Counted from the first letter of the stretch, positions 1-10,708 are shown. The stretch is 40,581 nucleotides of DNA from Entrophospora sp. SA101 (GCA_958430865.1 CAUDNR010000868.1:1-40581); one strand, 5' to 3'. Notes: generated by a model not told the origin, from the letters alone. A program made the numbers and translations.

Positions 1-269
1 AAAAAAACCATGTATGTACAATATTAGTATATACATAATGAGCATTGGTGACTTTTTTAAACTCCGTCATTTAAAATTAACTACTGGTATATAAAACAAT
101 GATAATAGATTTTTGAAACAGTTCCTTTGAAAATGAAATAATAAAATAAATCTGGTGATGATTACAGGTGTCAGATTTAATAGAATTTTCCCATCACAAA
201 CATATGGTCAAGTGCTCTTAACACACTTCAGCATCATGGAATTTTTTCCACAGTTTGAAGCACTCCACA
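1..269. other. Non-genic leader, possible decayed coding fragment
   Basis: AT-rich sequence with no complete gene. Between about 155 and 290 two forward frames are open for 30-45 codons, and one runs into the tandem repeat that starts at 270. I recognise no family in either frame, so this could be the edge of a decayed gene or transposon. Confidence 0.3.
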
Positions 270-735
270 TGTTAGAAGGCTTTTTGAGTTGATGAAACTC
301 CCCTTATCTTCCTCTCAAACCAGGCTTGGCTATTATATTACAGTATTGATTGCTGATGAGATAAAATCAGTGACGGCAACTTAGGAAGTTGCAACCTGGA
401 TTGCTGTTTTGTTAGGGCACACTTACTAAATTTCTTAGATGAAATAAATGATATATAGTGTTTGTTTTCAATTACCTTAATTACCATTTGAACTTTCTTT
501 TGTGTTAGAAGGCTTTTTGAGTTGATGAAACTCCCCTTATCTTCCTCTCAAACCAGGCTTGGCTATTATATTACAGTATTGATTGCTGATGAGATAAAAT
601 CAGTGACGGCAACTTAGGAAGTTGCAACCTGGATTGCTGTTTTGTTAGGGCACACTTACTAAATTTCTTAGATGAAATAAATGATATATAGTGTTTGTTT
701 TCAATTACCTTAATTACCATTTGAACTTTCTTTTG
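270..735. repeat. Exact 233-bp tandem duplication (two units)
   Basis: Units 270-502 and 503-735 are identical at every base I compared, including a short GC-richer stretch around gttgcaacctggattgctg. One forward frame in each unit is open for about 50 codons before a stop, but I recognise no family. Perfect identity means a very recent duplication or an assembly artefact. Confidence 0.95.
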
Positions 736-1433
736 CATCATGAAGTCAAGATCCTATTTTGTAGACTTGGCAAAAGCCTGTGTCTCCTGCCTAAAATTTA
801 AAATCAAACCAAAAAAAAACAGACGCGTTTTTTCTAAAGCGCGTATTAATATGCACTTATTGTATCACAGCCACATGAAGATTATGTAAGATTGTGTTTT
901 GATTCGGTAGTTTTGTCAATTTATTATTATTACAATAATATATACATAAATTATTACAATAATAAATAATTAATTAATTAATTGTTTTTATACTAGTTAG
1001 ATAATTGTTGACGCATCATTGATTGAAATAATTAAAGGAATGTATAATGCAGGTTGTATATTTAAGTGTCAGTTTGTAAAGGTATAATTGATGAAAGATT
1101 CACAGTAGAGATTCTACAAACGTTTATTATACCAATCGGGATGTAATGTGTAACATTGTATGATTACATCATATACTCCATTAATTACATATCATTCTAA
1201 AAATTTATCTGTGAATAATAATTACTTGCAACAAAATAATAATTCTTTAACACAAACTAGTGGCTGTAATTAATTTCACGTAATCTATTAAAAAATATGT
1301 GCTTGTAAATTTTGAATGTAAATGTATACTAATACTGTCTATACAAAAAAATTAGTGATACATTAATTCGGGGCTTTAGAATATCCCGAGCATCAATAAG
1401 GATAAACTCATTATTATATAACTTTAATTTGAA
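736..1433. other. Intergenic, AT-rich
   Basis: Homopolymer and taa/tta-rich DNA between the tandem repeat and the 3' end of the CBC2 gene. I see no gene, RNA or repeat that I can support here. Confidence 0.5.
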
Positions 1434-2295
1434 CTAACAAATGTCGTCTACCTCCGATGTTTGAGCAGATCCTCCAAGGAGGTGCATAAAGAAGTGGATA
1501 TTGTAGAGCAACCGAAAACCAGTCATTCTTTCATTTTCTTCTTTTTGTCTTTTTGCACGTTCTGCTTCTTGCTTTGCACGAAAATGTCCCCATCCACCAC
1601 GCCCTGTATCATAATCTTGTCTATACTCATCTCTAACCTATATTTATTATTTATACAATATATTACATTGTTTACATGAATAAACAAATAATTCCTATAA
1701 TGCATTATATGTAAATATATTATACCTGACCGCCAGATCTGCCTCTTCCAAATTGTCTTCCATCTTTATACCCAGGATCTAAATCTGTTCTAATGATTCT
1801 TTCATCTAATTTAGTACTATTAATATATTTCATACAATCTAATGCATCTTTATGTGAATAGTACCTTCACAAAACAAAAACAACCACAAAAAAAAAAATT
1901 TCAATGATTAATATTAAGTAAATTTTTTTTTTCCCCTTAAAAAATAAAAAAATCCTAACTTACTCAACAAAACAAAAACCACAAGGTGTTTTTTGAAATT
2001 TATCCAATCCCATAATTATCCTTTTGATTTCTCCTGCTTTTGAAAATAGTTCATAGATCTGTTCTTCTGTTGTATAAAATGATAAATTTCCAACATACAA
2101 GGTTGTACTATTGGCTAGATCTTTGCTAAGTTCTACAGTAGATCCCTAATTTAAAAATAATTTTTTTCAGATTTAGTAAAAAAAATTTAATTGAAAATTT
2201 TAATAAAGAGAGGAAAAAATAATTTTTGAAAGTACATGGTATTGCTGATCTTTGTATGAAGAAGGAACACAAAGAGGAAGAACGATATTAGACAT
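1434..2295 (-). CDS. CBC2: Nuclear cap-binding protein subunit 2 (CBP20/Cbc2)
   Basis: Small subunit of the nuclear cap-binding complex, which binds the m7G cap of nascent Pol II transcripts with its large partner CBP80 and supports splicing, export and 3' processing. Four exons on the minus strand: 2295-2236, 2145-1964, 1864-1726 and 1637-1434, all joined by GT-AG introns in frame, giving 194 aa. A single RRM spans about residues 33-110, with RNP2 LYVGNLSF and RNP1 CGFCFVEYY. It is followed by the CBP20-specific arginine/glycine tail motifs [18 protein letters not shown] and GRGGWG. The two cap-stacking tyrosines expected from human CBP20 are present (Tyr14 in SYKDQ, Tyr37 in LYVGN). The normally invariant RTDWD motif reads RTDLD here. 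The length is close to the family norm (about 156-210 aa). The last 30 residues are not conserved, so the 3' end is less certain than the rest. Confidence 0.93.
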
Positions 2296-2578
2296 TGTAG
2301 CGAATATGAATTAAATATAATGTTAATATTATAAAAAAGTGAAATAACGCGATTATGGTTTAACCTCCAATTCTATTATTTTATGCGAAACAGCAGCGGC
2401 TAATTTACTATTACGTAATTATTGTAAATAGTCATGTGCAAAATGAACATCATTTTTTTTTGAACCCATAAAAAGCAAAAAAAAAAATATATATAATCTT
2501 TGGATCAATTTCCCACTATGAAATATATCAATCATTTCACCGATTCATTGATTTAATTATTAAAGCAGACTCAAACTT
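2296..2578. promoter_or_regulatory. CBC2 upstream region
   Basis: About 280 bp between the CBC2 start codon and a repeat-family fragment. It contains a palindromic ttacgtaa (about 2412-2419) and poly-A/T tracts. It presumably holds the CBC2 promoter; no defined core element is visible. Confidence 0.3.
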
Positions 2579-2720
2579 TACCTTTTAAAAATGATTCCGA
2601 ATTTCTGATCAATCTTTGAAACTCTTCATAAGCCATAGGAGCTTTTTGATGTAGATTAAGTTTATATGCAAGTTTAGCTATTTGTTTTGTCAACATTTTG
2701 TATTGGCTCTTAATATTGGG
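2579..2720 (-). pseudogene. Fragment of the Gln/Tyr-rich gene family (copy A)
   Basis: Only a piece equivalent to the first exon of the gene at 3349-4310. The minus-strand frame gives NIKSQYKMLTKQIAKLAYKL followed by a continuation ending in FLKG. This aligns with VKSQYTMLLSNVDQMIKLVE and the following KAPATYEKLL of the intact gene. No start codon is in the expected place, and no later exons lie downstream in order. I read it as a truncated duplicate. Confidence 0.6.
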
Positions 2721-2884
2721 TTGAATTCATCCATCGTTTTATTGGAAATAACTCAATTCTAGTCATTTTTAGTCTGTTTATTTGAGTAAAATTTCTTTGT
2801 CTTTAACGATTGAGGAAAAGGTTCGGCTTTTATAATGATATTCCTTGTTGATCATTAATATTTATTCATCAATTATATGCATTG

Positions 2885-4600
2885 TTTCCAATTTGGTTAG
2901 TCATGTCCACTGAAATATATAGAAATTTGCTAAAAATCATTGTATATAATATTTTCCTTGTTCTAATATACTTAAAGATTATAGGTATGTAATTTTTTGT
3001 TCTCTTTTATTGATAAAAAAAAGGTCTAAATATTCTTAATACAGTAATAATAAAATAAATGGGAAGGTATCATGTTGTGCAGTCGGCTCCAACGTAGATC
3101 TTCGATATTAAGTTTATTTATTTCTTTGCCAGAAGGAAAGATTTACAAACCGATAAATTTTTATGAAATTAATATATATATATGTGAGAAACTAAGGTAC
3201 AAACTGACATTAGTTTATAAATTTAATATAAAAAGTTCGAATTCAAAAAGTCCATTAATATATAATAGTTTTTATAGTGTGAATTTTTTGGGCAAGCAGT
3301 ATTAAAAAAATAATGCAAGTATAAAATTTTATACTCTGCGTTTACCAACTAGTGAAATCTAATTTGTGGTTGTTGAAATAAACCTTGGTTATTGTTGAGG
3401 AATGATGGGGTGGTGATGGTAACCCCGCTTTTTAAAAAAGGGATGTTGAATGGATCGTTGTTGTTGGGGTATGGGTTTCCGAAGGTAATAGTTTGTTGTT
3501 GTTGGTACATGGGCTGCTGGAATTGGTTATTTTGTTGAGGTGAATATGGTTGAGGTGCATAGAGTTGGGATGAATATTGTTGATGGGAATGTTGTTGATA
3601 TGGCGGGGGTTGGTTTGAATATTGTTGAGGTTGATATTGTCGAGGTTGAGGTTGATACTGTTGAGGTTGATATTGTGGATGGTGATATTGTGGATGGTTT
3701 GGTTTTGTGGATGATATTAAAATGACAAATTTTCCATTAAAAAAAATTTTTTTTTTAATTTTCCAAGAAATCAAACGTAATAATATTTACCTGCAAACTT
3801 CTTTCGTGCGTTTGAGACGAATTCTGAAAAAAATTGAAAAGTTAGAATGAAATAGTTCATGTAAAGATCACTACTGATAAAGAGAATTATTGATTAAATT
3901 AAAAAAATAAATTCATTACGTTACTAAGTGATACTTCTAACATTAATTGATTTCGGACATTTTCGATGTCATTTTTATATTGGGTTATCCTTTCTGAATG
4001 CTAGAACAGAAGAAAGGGAAGAAAATGAGAAATCATTATACAAAATTCAGATATATATAGACAAACTTACCTGATTGCAATTAGCCATTGTTTTTAAACG
4101 ATTATTTTGAACTTCATACCAATCCCTATCAATTCTACGCCTAAGGTTTAGTAGTTTCTCATAAGTAGCAGGAGCTTTTTGTTGCGCATTAAGTTTTTCC
4201 ACAAGTTTAATCATTTGGTCTACATTACTCAACAACATCGTGTATTGACTCTTGACATTGGAAGAATCCTTTATCCTACCATAAACAAAACTTGCTGCGG
4301 CTATTTCCATTTTTTATTGATTTTATTTAATCTGAGGAAGGTTGTTATTTTGTCTTTTATTTATAAAGATATCTATCTATAAGTGTAAATTCACTCCCAT
4401 GACCATTAGTGAAACTTTACAATAACAACAACAACAATAATAATAACAAAATGAAACGAGCTTTTTTGTGAAATAATACGAATACAGTATGTAAAAATAG
4501 ATTTAATTACATCAGCAAAAATGTTTATAAATAAATTTAATAATTTTGCACAATATTCTTTACACGGGGCTTTAACATTAACCTACTTGCTTTATTTGGG
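2885..4600. repeat. Segmental duplication, unit B
   Basis: Unit carrying the intact family gene plus flanks. Its left flank (2885-3090, for example ctaatatacttaaagattat) is repeated near 5286-5450. The gene is repeated as the decayed copy near 5490-6290. The right flank (about 4390-4600, for example acatta/gcaaa and actttattgg motifs) is repeated near 6330-6570. Divergence of perhaps 20-30% with many indels suggests an old tandem duplication. Confidence 0.7.
3349..4310 (-). CDS. Unrecognised helical + Gln/Pro/Tyr-rich protein (copy B)
   Basis: I do not recognise this gene. Four exons fit on the minus strand, all with phase-0 GT-AG junctions: 4310-4071, 4000-3920, 3823-3791 and 3657-3349, giving about 220 aa. 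Residues 1-118 are charged and probably alpha-helical (for example LLNLRRRIDRDWYEVQ, ITQYKNDIENVRNQLMLEV), so a helical bundle or coiled coil is likely. Residues 119-220 are low-complexity and prion-like, built from YQPQ, QQYS and PQPYSPQQ, ending in a FGNPYPNNN / PFNIPF segment. There is no signal peptide or membrane span. The exon 3/4 acceptor (CAACAG) is the first AG after the donor. Two damaged relatives lie on either side, and this is the only copy with an open frame. The architecture (helical head, disordered Q/Y tail) suggests a scaffold or RNA/condensate protein, but that is speculation. Confidence 0.6.
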
Positions 4601-5285
4601 CAAATTATTTTTGTTTTTTTTTTTTTTAACAATGCAACGATGTAATTATGTTACAATGTTTACTACCCTCGTAATAAATTATAACCCGTTTGGGTTGACT
4701 TTTTCCTTCCATTTAGTCTGATTATTGTTTATAATATTCAGTTTAGGCATGCCACTAAACTTCATCAAGAACAAAGTGACAAACTGCCAGTATTGTCACC
4801 TCCACCTGCGCAAAAATCTTTCCAACTGCTGCCATATTTTATAAAGTATCCAATCATTCCAAATTTCTTTGTATATTGATTGCCTTTCTATGATTTTTTG
4901 TGATTTCTATTATGTATTCCTTAAAATTTGTGATATTCCTAGGTCAATAAATGTTATTTTATTTTATTTTCAATTTGTCATTTGTTTATCTTTTATTGAA
5001 ATGCTCGTGAGTTTCTTTAATTATTCTTTGCATCATTTCTTTTTGGTTCTTACATATATAACCAAATATGGTTATATGTTTCTTTTCTTCATTTTACAGG
5101 CAACAATCAAGTTTTGGAATTGTTAAATTTATTTGTTATTAATATATACGATTTTTATATAACGGGTATCACGTTTATAATAATAATAAAATCCGCTAAT
5201 TCCATATTTCTTGTTTTTACGGATATTAATATTTTGATTTAGCGGATAAATTTCTTGGGCACTAAAAATCGAGATTCACTGTGTG
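4601..5285. other. Spacer between duplication units
   Basis: AT-rich. A plus-strand 85-codon open frame (4869-5126) is hydrophobic and T-rich with no recognisable domain, and I do not call it a gene. A slightly GC-richer patch at 4745-4830 has no identified function. Confidence 0.4.
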
Positions 5286-6570
5286 TATAGTTTCCAATTT
5301 GGCTAGTGGAATACCATAGAAATTGTACTATTGCTATACTTTGTTCTAATATACTTAAAGATTATAGATATGTATTTTTATTTACAAAAAAAAAGGTTAA
5401 ATATATTCTTAATAATAAAATAAATGGAAAAATATCAGGTTGTGCAATTGGTTCTGATATTAATGAAATCAGTATTAAAAAAAGTTGAATGGATCGTCGT
5501 GGTTTGGGTTGTGGATTTCCGAAGGTAATTTGTTGTTGAAATGGAGATTGTTGGGATGAATATTGTTGAAGGGAATATTGTTGATCGGGATATTTGTTTG
5601 AGGTTGATCTTATCGATCTAGGTTTTGTTGAGGTTGATGTTGTCAAGGTTGATACTGTTGAGGTTGATATTGTGGATGTTGGTTTTGTGGATGCTGATAG
5701 TTGACACAGTTATAAATGTATTAAAATGACAACTTTCTATGAAATATTAAAAAAAAAAATTTTTTTTTGAATTTGCCAAGAAAAATATCTACCTGCAAAC
5801 TTTTTTCATGCATTAGGCGAGTTCTGAAAAATTAAAAGTTAGAATGAAATAGTTCGCATAACGAATGACCCAAATCACTACCGATAAAGAGAATTGTTGA
5901 TTAATTAAAAAATTAAATTCATTACGTCATTAAATGATCCTTCTAACATTAAATTACTTCGAGCGCTGTCGAGATCATATTGTATTGGGTTATCCTTTAT
6001 GAATGCTAGAACAGAATAAAAGAAGGAAAACGAGAAATTACTAGAAAAACTTATCTGGGTGCATTTAGCCGTTGTTTTTAAAGGATTATATTTTGAACTT
6101 TAAAGCGATCCTTATCAATTCTACGCCTAATGTTTAAGAAGCTCCTCATAAGCAATATGAGTTTTTTCGTGCAGATTAAGTCTATCCGCAAGTTTAGCCA
6201 GTTTCTTTGCATTATTCACCAACATTCTGTATTGTATTGTAAATAAAACCTGCTGCTTTTGCTATTTCCGATTTGAAACAAGGGTTATTATTTTTGCCTT
6301 TTATAAGGATACTCATAAATACAAAACTCCTTCCCATAACCGTCAAATGAAAATTTTACAACAACTATAGTAATAATATCAAAATGAAGATGTTATTTGT
6401 TGTGAATAATACAAGTACAATATGAAAAACATGGAAACTGGAAATTAGTTACATTAGCAAATTTTTTATGCGTAATATTTTTTATACAGGGTAGAACTCA
6501 ACAAAATGATCATTTTGTCACTGCTATTAATATTAACTTCACATTAACTTTCCTATATACTTTATTGGTA
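5286..6570. repeat. Segmental duplication, unit C
   Basis: Degenerate partner of unit B (2885-4600), in the same orientation and order: 3' flank, Q-rich exon, middle exons, first exon, upstream flank. It is shorter because of internal deletions. Confidence 0.7.
5490..6290 (-). pseudogene. Decayed copy C of the Gln/Tyr-rich gene family
   Basis: Relative of the gene at 3349-4310. The Q-rich last exon remains (about 5490-5700; pieces such as YSLQQYSSQQSPFQQQITFG). The second-exon equivalent (about 5935-6005) has an early in-frame stop (CAT TCA TAA where the intact copy has CAT TCA GAA). The first-exon equivalent (about 6060-6275) has lost its start codon, carries a deletion of roughly 30 bp near the 5' end, and has a one-base insertion at the LLNLRRR-coding stretch plus another indel downstream. 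It cannot encode the family protein as it stands. Confidence 0.75.
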
Positions 6571-8531
6571 GGTTGTTTTGGTTATAGATGTTTATCGCAC
6601 AACGGAAAAATTTTTACATGACCATTAATTTTCTTTGATATTAACCTTTTTGAATAATGCATGAAGTTCTTTTGTTAGACTATTTTATTTTCATTTATAA
6701 TTTATTATTAGATCACAATTTAAAGTCTCGTTGTATTCATAATCAAGGAGTAAGTTGTTTGATAATTTTCTGTATTAATATAACTTTCAGTCAATCTGGA
6801 GTTTGTACTCATAATAGAAATCCAAACCTTGTCACAAAATGGACTATAGTAATAGCAAGATTCTTATGTGGCTGTGGGTACCGTGAATAATTATTTATAA
6901 CACAAGGCGTTACAAGGTGATAATCTACAAAACGAAAATATTATTAATTTTATTTATTTCATAATTTCTCAGTTAAGGCAGGCAAGCTGGGAACAAAATC
7001 TTGTCTATTATATATAACGAATGAACTTAATTTTCATGTCGACTAAAAAGCACACATGATGACGAAATAGGTTTGTTTCGATAATAATTTCGTTCAAACA
7101 TTTCGAATACACCCTAATACTAATAATAATAATAATAATATATATAAAAATATAAAATATAAAATTCGACTTTTGTTTTTAATGAATGTGGGTGGTTACA
7201 TGCATAAAAGAAAAGTTGCTGTGTTACGTACGGTTCCTTTCTAAATGAATTTTTGAGAGTAATAGTAATATTTATATTTTAACAATTTGAATGCACTGAC
7301 TTGCAAATTGAAATTTGAACAAAAATATTTTCGTTTACCAAAAACGATACGTGATTGTGGTTATTTTTATATCGCCGTATCATGCAAATTCCTTCTACAG
7401 CGATAGACTTAATTTAATTGATCCACAAGGAAAAGATCAGGATAAAAATATCTCTTTTTTTAATTAGGAAAAAAAAATCTTGGTTGATTTTTTTAACAAT
7501 CGAAATTCGTAAATAACTTTTAATTCGGATGAGGGTTCTTCTTTGCGAAGGATCTTTTGTTAAATTTATTAAGCCCGTAAACAATTTCCCTTTGTATATG
7601 ATGTAATTTTTTAATAAATAAATTTTTTGCTCAACGCAACGAAAAAAAAATATGACTGGCTAATGTTGATACTCCGAACGAATATATATATAGACACCTC
7701 GCATTTCAAATGTAACGTGTAAAGCTGAATCATGTATAGAAGACCATTTCAGCACTATGTACTTCAACCCTCAAATTCGAATGCAACGTAAAAAAGCAAA
7801 ATCAATGCACCCTTTTTTACATTTTTTTTAGGGGCAGCATGAAATTATCTATTTTATTAAAAATTGCATCAATAGGCAAACAAAAAAAAATGGTAGATCA
7901 AAACCAAAATCATACAATCTATCCCAAGTAAGGAAAAAAGCAGTGTTACGGGTTTTGAGCAAATTTTTATGAGTGTTAATAACGGATTTTTTTGGCCGGA
8001 ACCATGAATCCGCTGTGGCGAGGTGTTACTGTAATCATTTAGCATCTATTAAGTGTATAATAATAAAATTCGACAGATGCGTGATTATTTTGTAAGTAAT
8101 GAATGATCGAATTTACCAGTTAAAAAATTCCACGTGACTAAATTAACCGGTTAAAGAATTTTTGCGCGGTGCCAACCTCTATTTTGAATGTGGCATCAAT
8201 ACGACACTCTACGACGAGTTTCAGAATATCTTATAAAATTTTTACATCAGCAAAAAATTTCTAATTCGTACTATTCTCTATTAGTAATGATAGAAGGGTC
8301 GTCTAAATAATCCATGAAAAAAAGAGTGATTTTAATGTAGTATAATGTCAAAGTTTTATCCAGACAAAGCAACCCTCCAATCGTTTAACAGAATATAAAC
8401 AATCCCAAGCCGAGGACCAATGTGTTTTTATGTATGCTTTAATTCCCACATCTCAAATTTTTTTATTGCTTCATTCAATACTTAAAAAATGAAATAATTT
8501 TTGAACAGTTATGAAGAACATCATATCCCAT
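6571..8531. other. Gene-poor region with transposon debris
   Basis: Nearly 2 kb of AT-rich sequence. A 77-codon plus frame (6657-6890) shows no recognisable family. A sequence ending gcgaggtgttactgta at about 8018-8033 resembles one end of a pogo/mariner-type miniature element (CAGTAACACCTCGC when read in reverse), but I cannot find its other end. Otherwise there are only microsatellite runs (for example taa repeats near 7118-7140). Confidence 0.45.
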
Positions 8532-8747
8532 TTAGTTTATAATATATTTGGTCATTAGATTTATGGAATGCATCTTTAAATTTAATATATTTGGATGTTT
8601 TTGATTAATCATTTGTCTTGCTACTTTGACGTTTCCAGCACCATCAGTAACAAGATCAGTAAATTTTTCTATGTTATTCATAGATAATATGTGCTCGATT
8701 TCATTCGCCAAAAATTCAACAGTATGTGAATTTTTAGTATAAACCAC
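8532..8747 (-). pseudogene. hAT-family transposase fragment (DUF659-like region)
   Basis: The 71-codon minus frame contains VEFLANEIEHIL, FTDLVTDGAGNVKVAR and HPNILNLKMHSINLMTKYI. This matches the internal part of hAT transposases, where VTDNASNVxxAR and HPHIL..RCIAHCINLI motifs occur around the second catalytic Asp. Residues equivalent to RCIAHC are partly deleted (K-M-HSINL). The N-terminal BED finger, the first Asp region and the C-terminal dimerisation domain are all missing. It is a dead relic. Confidence 0.8.
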
Positions 8748-8924
8748 AAGTTTTAATGATATTCTTTATTGTTAAATATTGTTAAATATAGGTAATGTCT
8801 CAAATTTATTATTCGTAAAATTACTAATAGTAATAGTAATAGTAATAAAAACCAATTGGAAATTAGTTTAGAAATGGTTTAAGAAAATAACTTTGAGAAC
8901 TCATATAGATATATATATATATTA

Positions 8925-9109
8925 TACGGTCAAATCTCGTTTCAACGAGTTATAATTAAATGTTTCAAACGAATTTTTCAAAATCTTTGCTTCGCATGTA
9001 AAACCATTCGCTGAAACGCGATATGTAATTTTGGTATAATAGTAATAAATTTTAGATGTAATTTTCTTATGTGTCCCCACAGATTCGTTGAAAACGAGGT
9101 TTGACTGTA
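8925..9109. mobile_element. Pogo/Tc1-like miniature element (MITE)
   Basis: About 185 bp including TA target duplications. The left terminus reads cggtcaaatctcgtttcaacg. The right terminus, read in reverse, is cagtcaaacctcgttttcaacg. This is the CAGTCAAACCTCGTT-type inverted repeat that I associate with pogo/Tigger elements. TA at 8925-8926 and 9108-9109 fits the TA target site. There is no coding capacity. It lies just upstream of the Tc1 pseudogene but has different termini. Confidence 0.75.
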
Positions 9110-9237
9110 TACGGTTTGTTTAAATTTTGTTAAATATCGATTTTTTTTTTTTCAAAAAGCTTTTCAAGCCGATCATACTTTTCATCATACACTACTCACT
9201 CATGAGTGTATCAAGCAGATTGTTTTGTATAAGTTCT

Positions 9238-10462
9238 AGTACAGCATTGAACTTCGCCTATTTTTCGAGATAATCACATTTCAAAAATTTGCCTTCAATT
9301 TCTTGAACGCAATATCATGGTACGTCTACAAAGTGCTCACAGGGTTGCAAACATGGTCAATAAAGAACTTGAGGCGCAACGTCAAACAATTCTACATTGC
9401 TGGCTAAATGGAATTTGTACTGCCAAAGAAATACATGAAAAAACAAAGATCTCCCTTCGTACCATTCAGTACAATATCAAAAAACTCAAAGAAAAAGGTA
9501 CTATTAAACATATTGGCGTAATGGTCGCCGTTATAAGGTTACACAAACAGTTTCGCGGCCAATCGGGCAATTAGTTCACCATAACTCTGCATTAAAACAC
9601 GCCAACTTGCAGTTCGAATTCAAGATACACATAATATATCTATTTCACATACTAATATCTGGTGACACATGGCAAAAAAGGGTATAATAGTGCCATACCA
9701 CTTTCCACCCCAATGCTTACCATTAGTCATATTGATGCTCGAAAAACATGGGCACAAACTCATTTGAATGATGACTGGGATTATACCATTTTTACAGACG
9801 AGACTGCCTTCGATTTATTTCGCAATAAAATTTTAAGATGGTATAAAAATGGAGAAATACCAGTTAGAAGATTACCAAAATCACAACAAAAGGTAATGGC
9901 TTGGGGTGGAATTTCATTGAATGGCAAAACCCCCTTGTTTTGCTTTACAGAAATAATGGATGGTCCTTTTTATGTGAATATTTTGCAAAACCAGATTCTT
10001 CCTGCTTCTCAACAGTTGTATGGTAGAAACTGGCATTTGCAGCAAGATAATGATCCTAAGCACACTTTTGCGTGTTGCAAAAACTTTCTATCCCAAAATA
10101 ATATTCATGTTTTAGACTGGCCATCCAACAGTCCCAATCTGAATCCCATTGAAAATATGTGGCAGATCGTAAAAAATAATGTAGAAAGAAGAATGCCAGG
10201 AAATACTAGTGAGTTGAAACAATTTATGGTTGAAGAATGGGATAAAATCCCCCAAGAAACTGTACAAAATTTAATTAAATCTATGAAAAATTGTTGTGAA
10301 TTAATATTACAAAAAAATGGATAGAATTTCCTATTAATTTTTTTTGCATCTAATAAAATAAATAATGGGCTTTCAAATGAATCTATTTTTATCTAATTTC
10401 AATGCGTGATTGTTGAGATATATGTTTTTATTTATGCGCAATTTTTTTCGCAACACACTGTA
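9238..10462 (+). mobile_element. Tc1/mariner element, degenerate
   Basis: Contains the broken transposase at 9317-10324. The right end is clear: gcgcaatttttttcgcaacacactg followed by TA (ends about 10460-10462). The left end should carry the inverse (cagtgtgttgcg), but only a poor match (tacagcattgaacttcgcc, about 9240-9258) is visible, so the left boundary is tentative and may be mutated. Confidence 0.55.
9317..10324 (+). pseudogene. Tc1-family transposase (DD34E), frameshifted
   Basis: Cut-and-paste transposase. The first part (9317 to about 9510) encodes a helix-turn-helix DNA-binding region (TAKEIHEKTKISLRTIQYNI). A one-base slip then moves the frame; the correct reading continues as RRYKVTQTVSR and LAVRIQDTHNISISHTNIW. 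It meets an in-frame TGA at about 9663 and slips again near atggcaaaaaaggg (about 9668-9681). The catalytic part (9662-10324) is open: first Asp in IFTDETAFD, second Asp in QQDNDPKHT, and Glu in NLNPIENMW. There are 34 residues between the second Asp and the Glu, so it is DD34E. The C-terminus is complete. With two frameshifts and a stop it cannot make a full transposase, although the catalytic domain is well preserved. Confidence 0.9.
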
Positions 10463-10563
10463 TATATAATCTAACTTTATGATTACTTTTGATTACCACT
10501 ACCACCAGCAGCAGCTATCATTGTTTGTTTAATAAGATTTACAAATTAGAGAGGTGTTATCAT

Positions 10564-10708
10564 TATACATGAAGTCGAAACTATTTCGATCATTTGCGGA
10601 TCTGGTCGAAGTATAGGGTCGAAATAAGGTCGAAACTGATTTTTACTATGTAGTTGCTTCAAGTCGAAACATTTCGGCTTTGGGGTTTTAATTTCGACTT
10701 CATGTATA
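10564..10708. mobile_element. MITE family 1, copy 1 (TACATGAAGTCGAAA termini)
   Basis: A 145-bp element with perfect 17-bp inverted termini: tatacatgaagtcgaaa at 10564-10580 and its complement at 10692-10708, including TA dinucleotides that fit a TA target site. The interior repeats the motif gtcgaaa on both strands. A second copy is at 25009-25138. It ends 57 bp upstream of the 5S rRNA gene. Confidence 0.85.

Noticed and set aside
3540..3725. Plus-strand frame of Val/Asp-rich repeats
   Set aside because: Opposite-strand shadow of the Gln/Tyr-rich last exon of the gene at 3349-4310.
6657..6890. 77-codon plus frame as a Cys-rich small secreted protein
   Set aside because: No signal peptide, no homologue recognised, irregular cysteines, typical of AT-rich chance frames.
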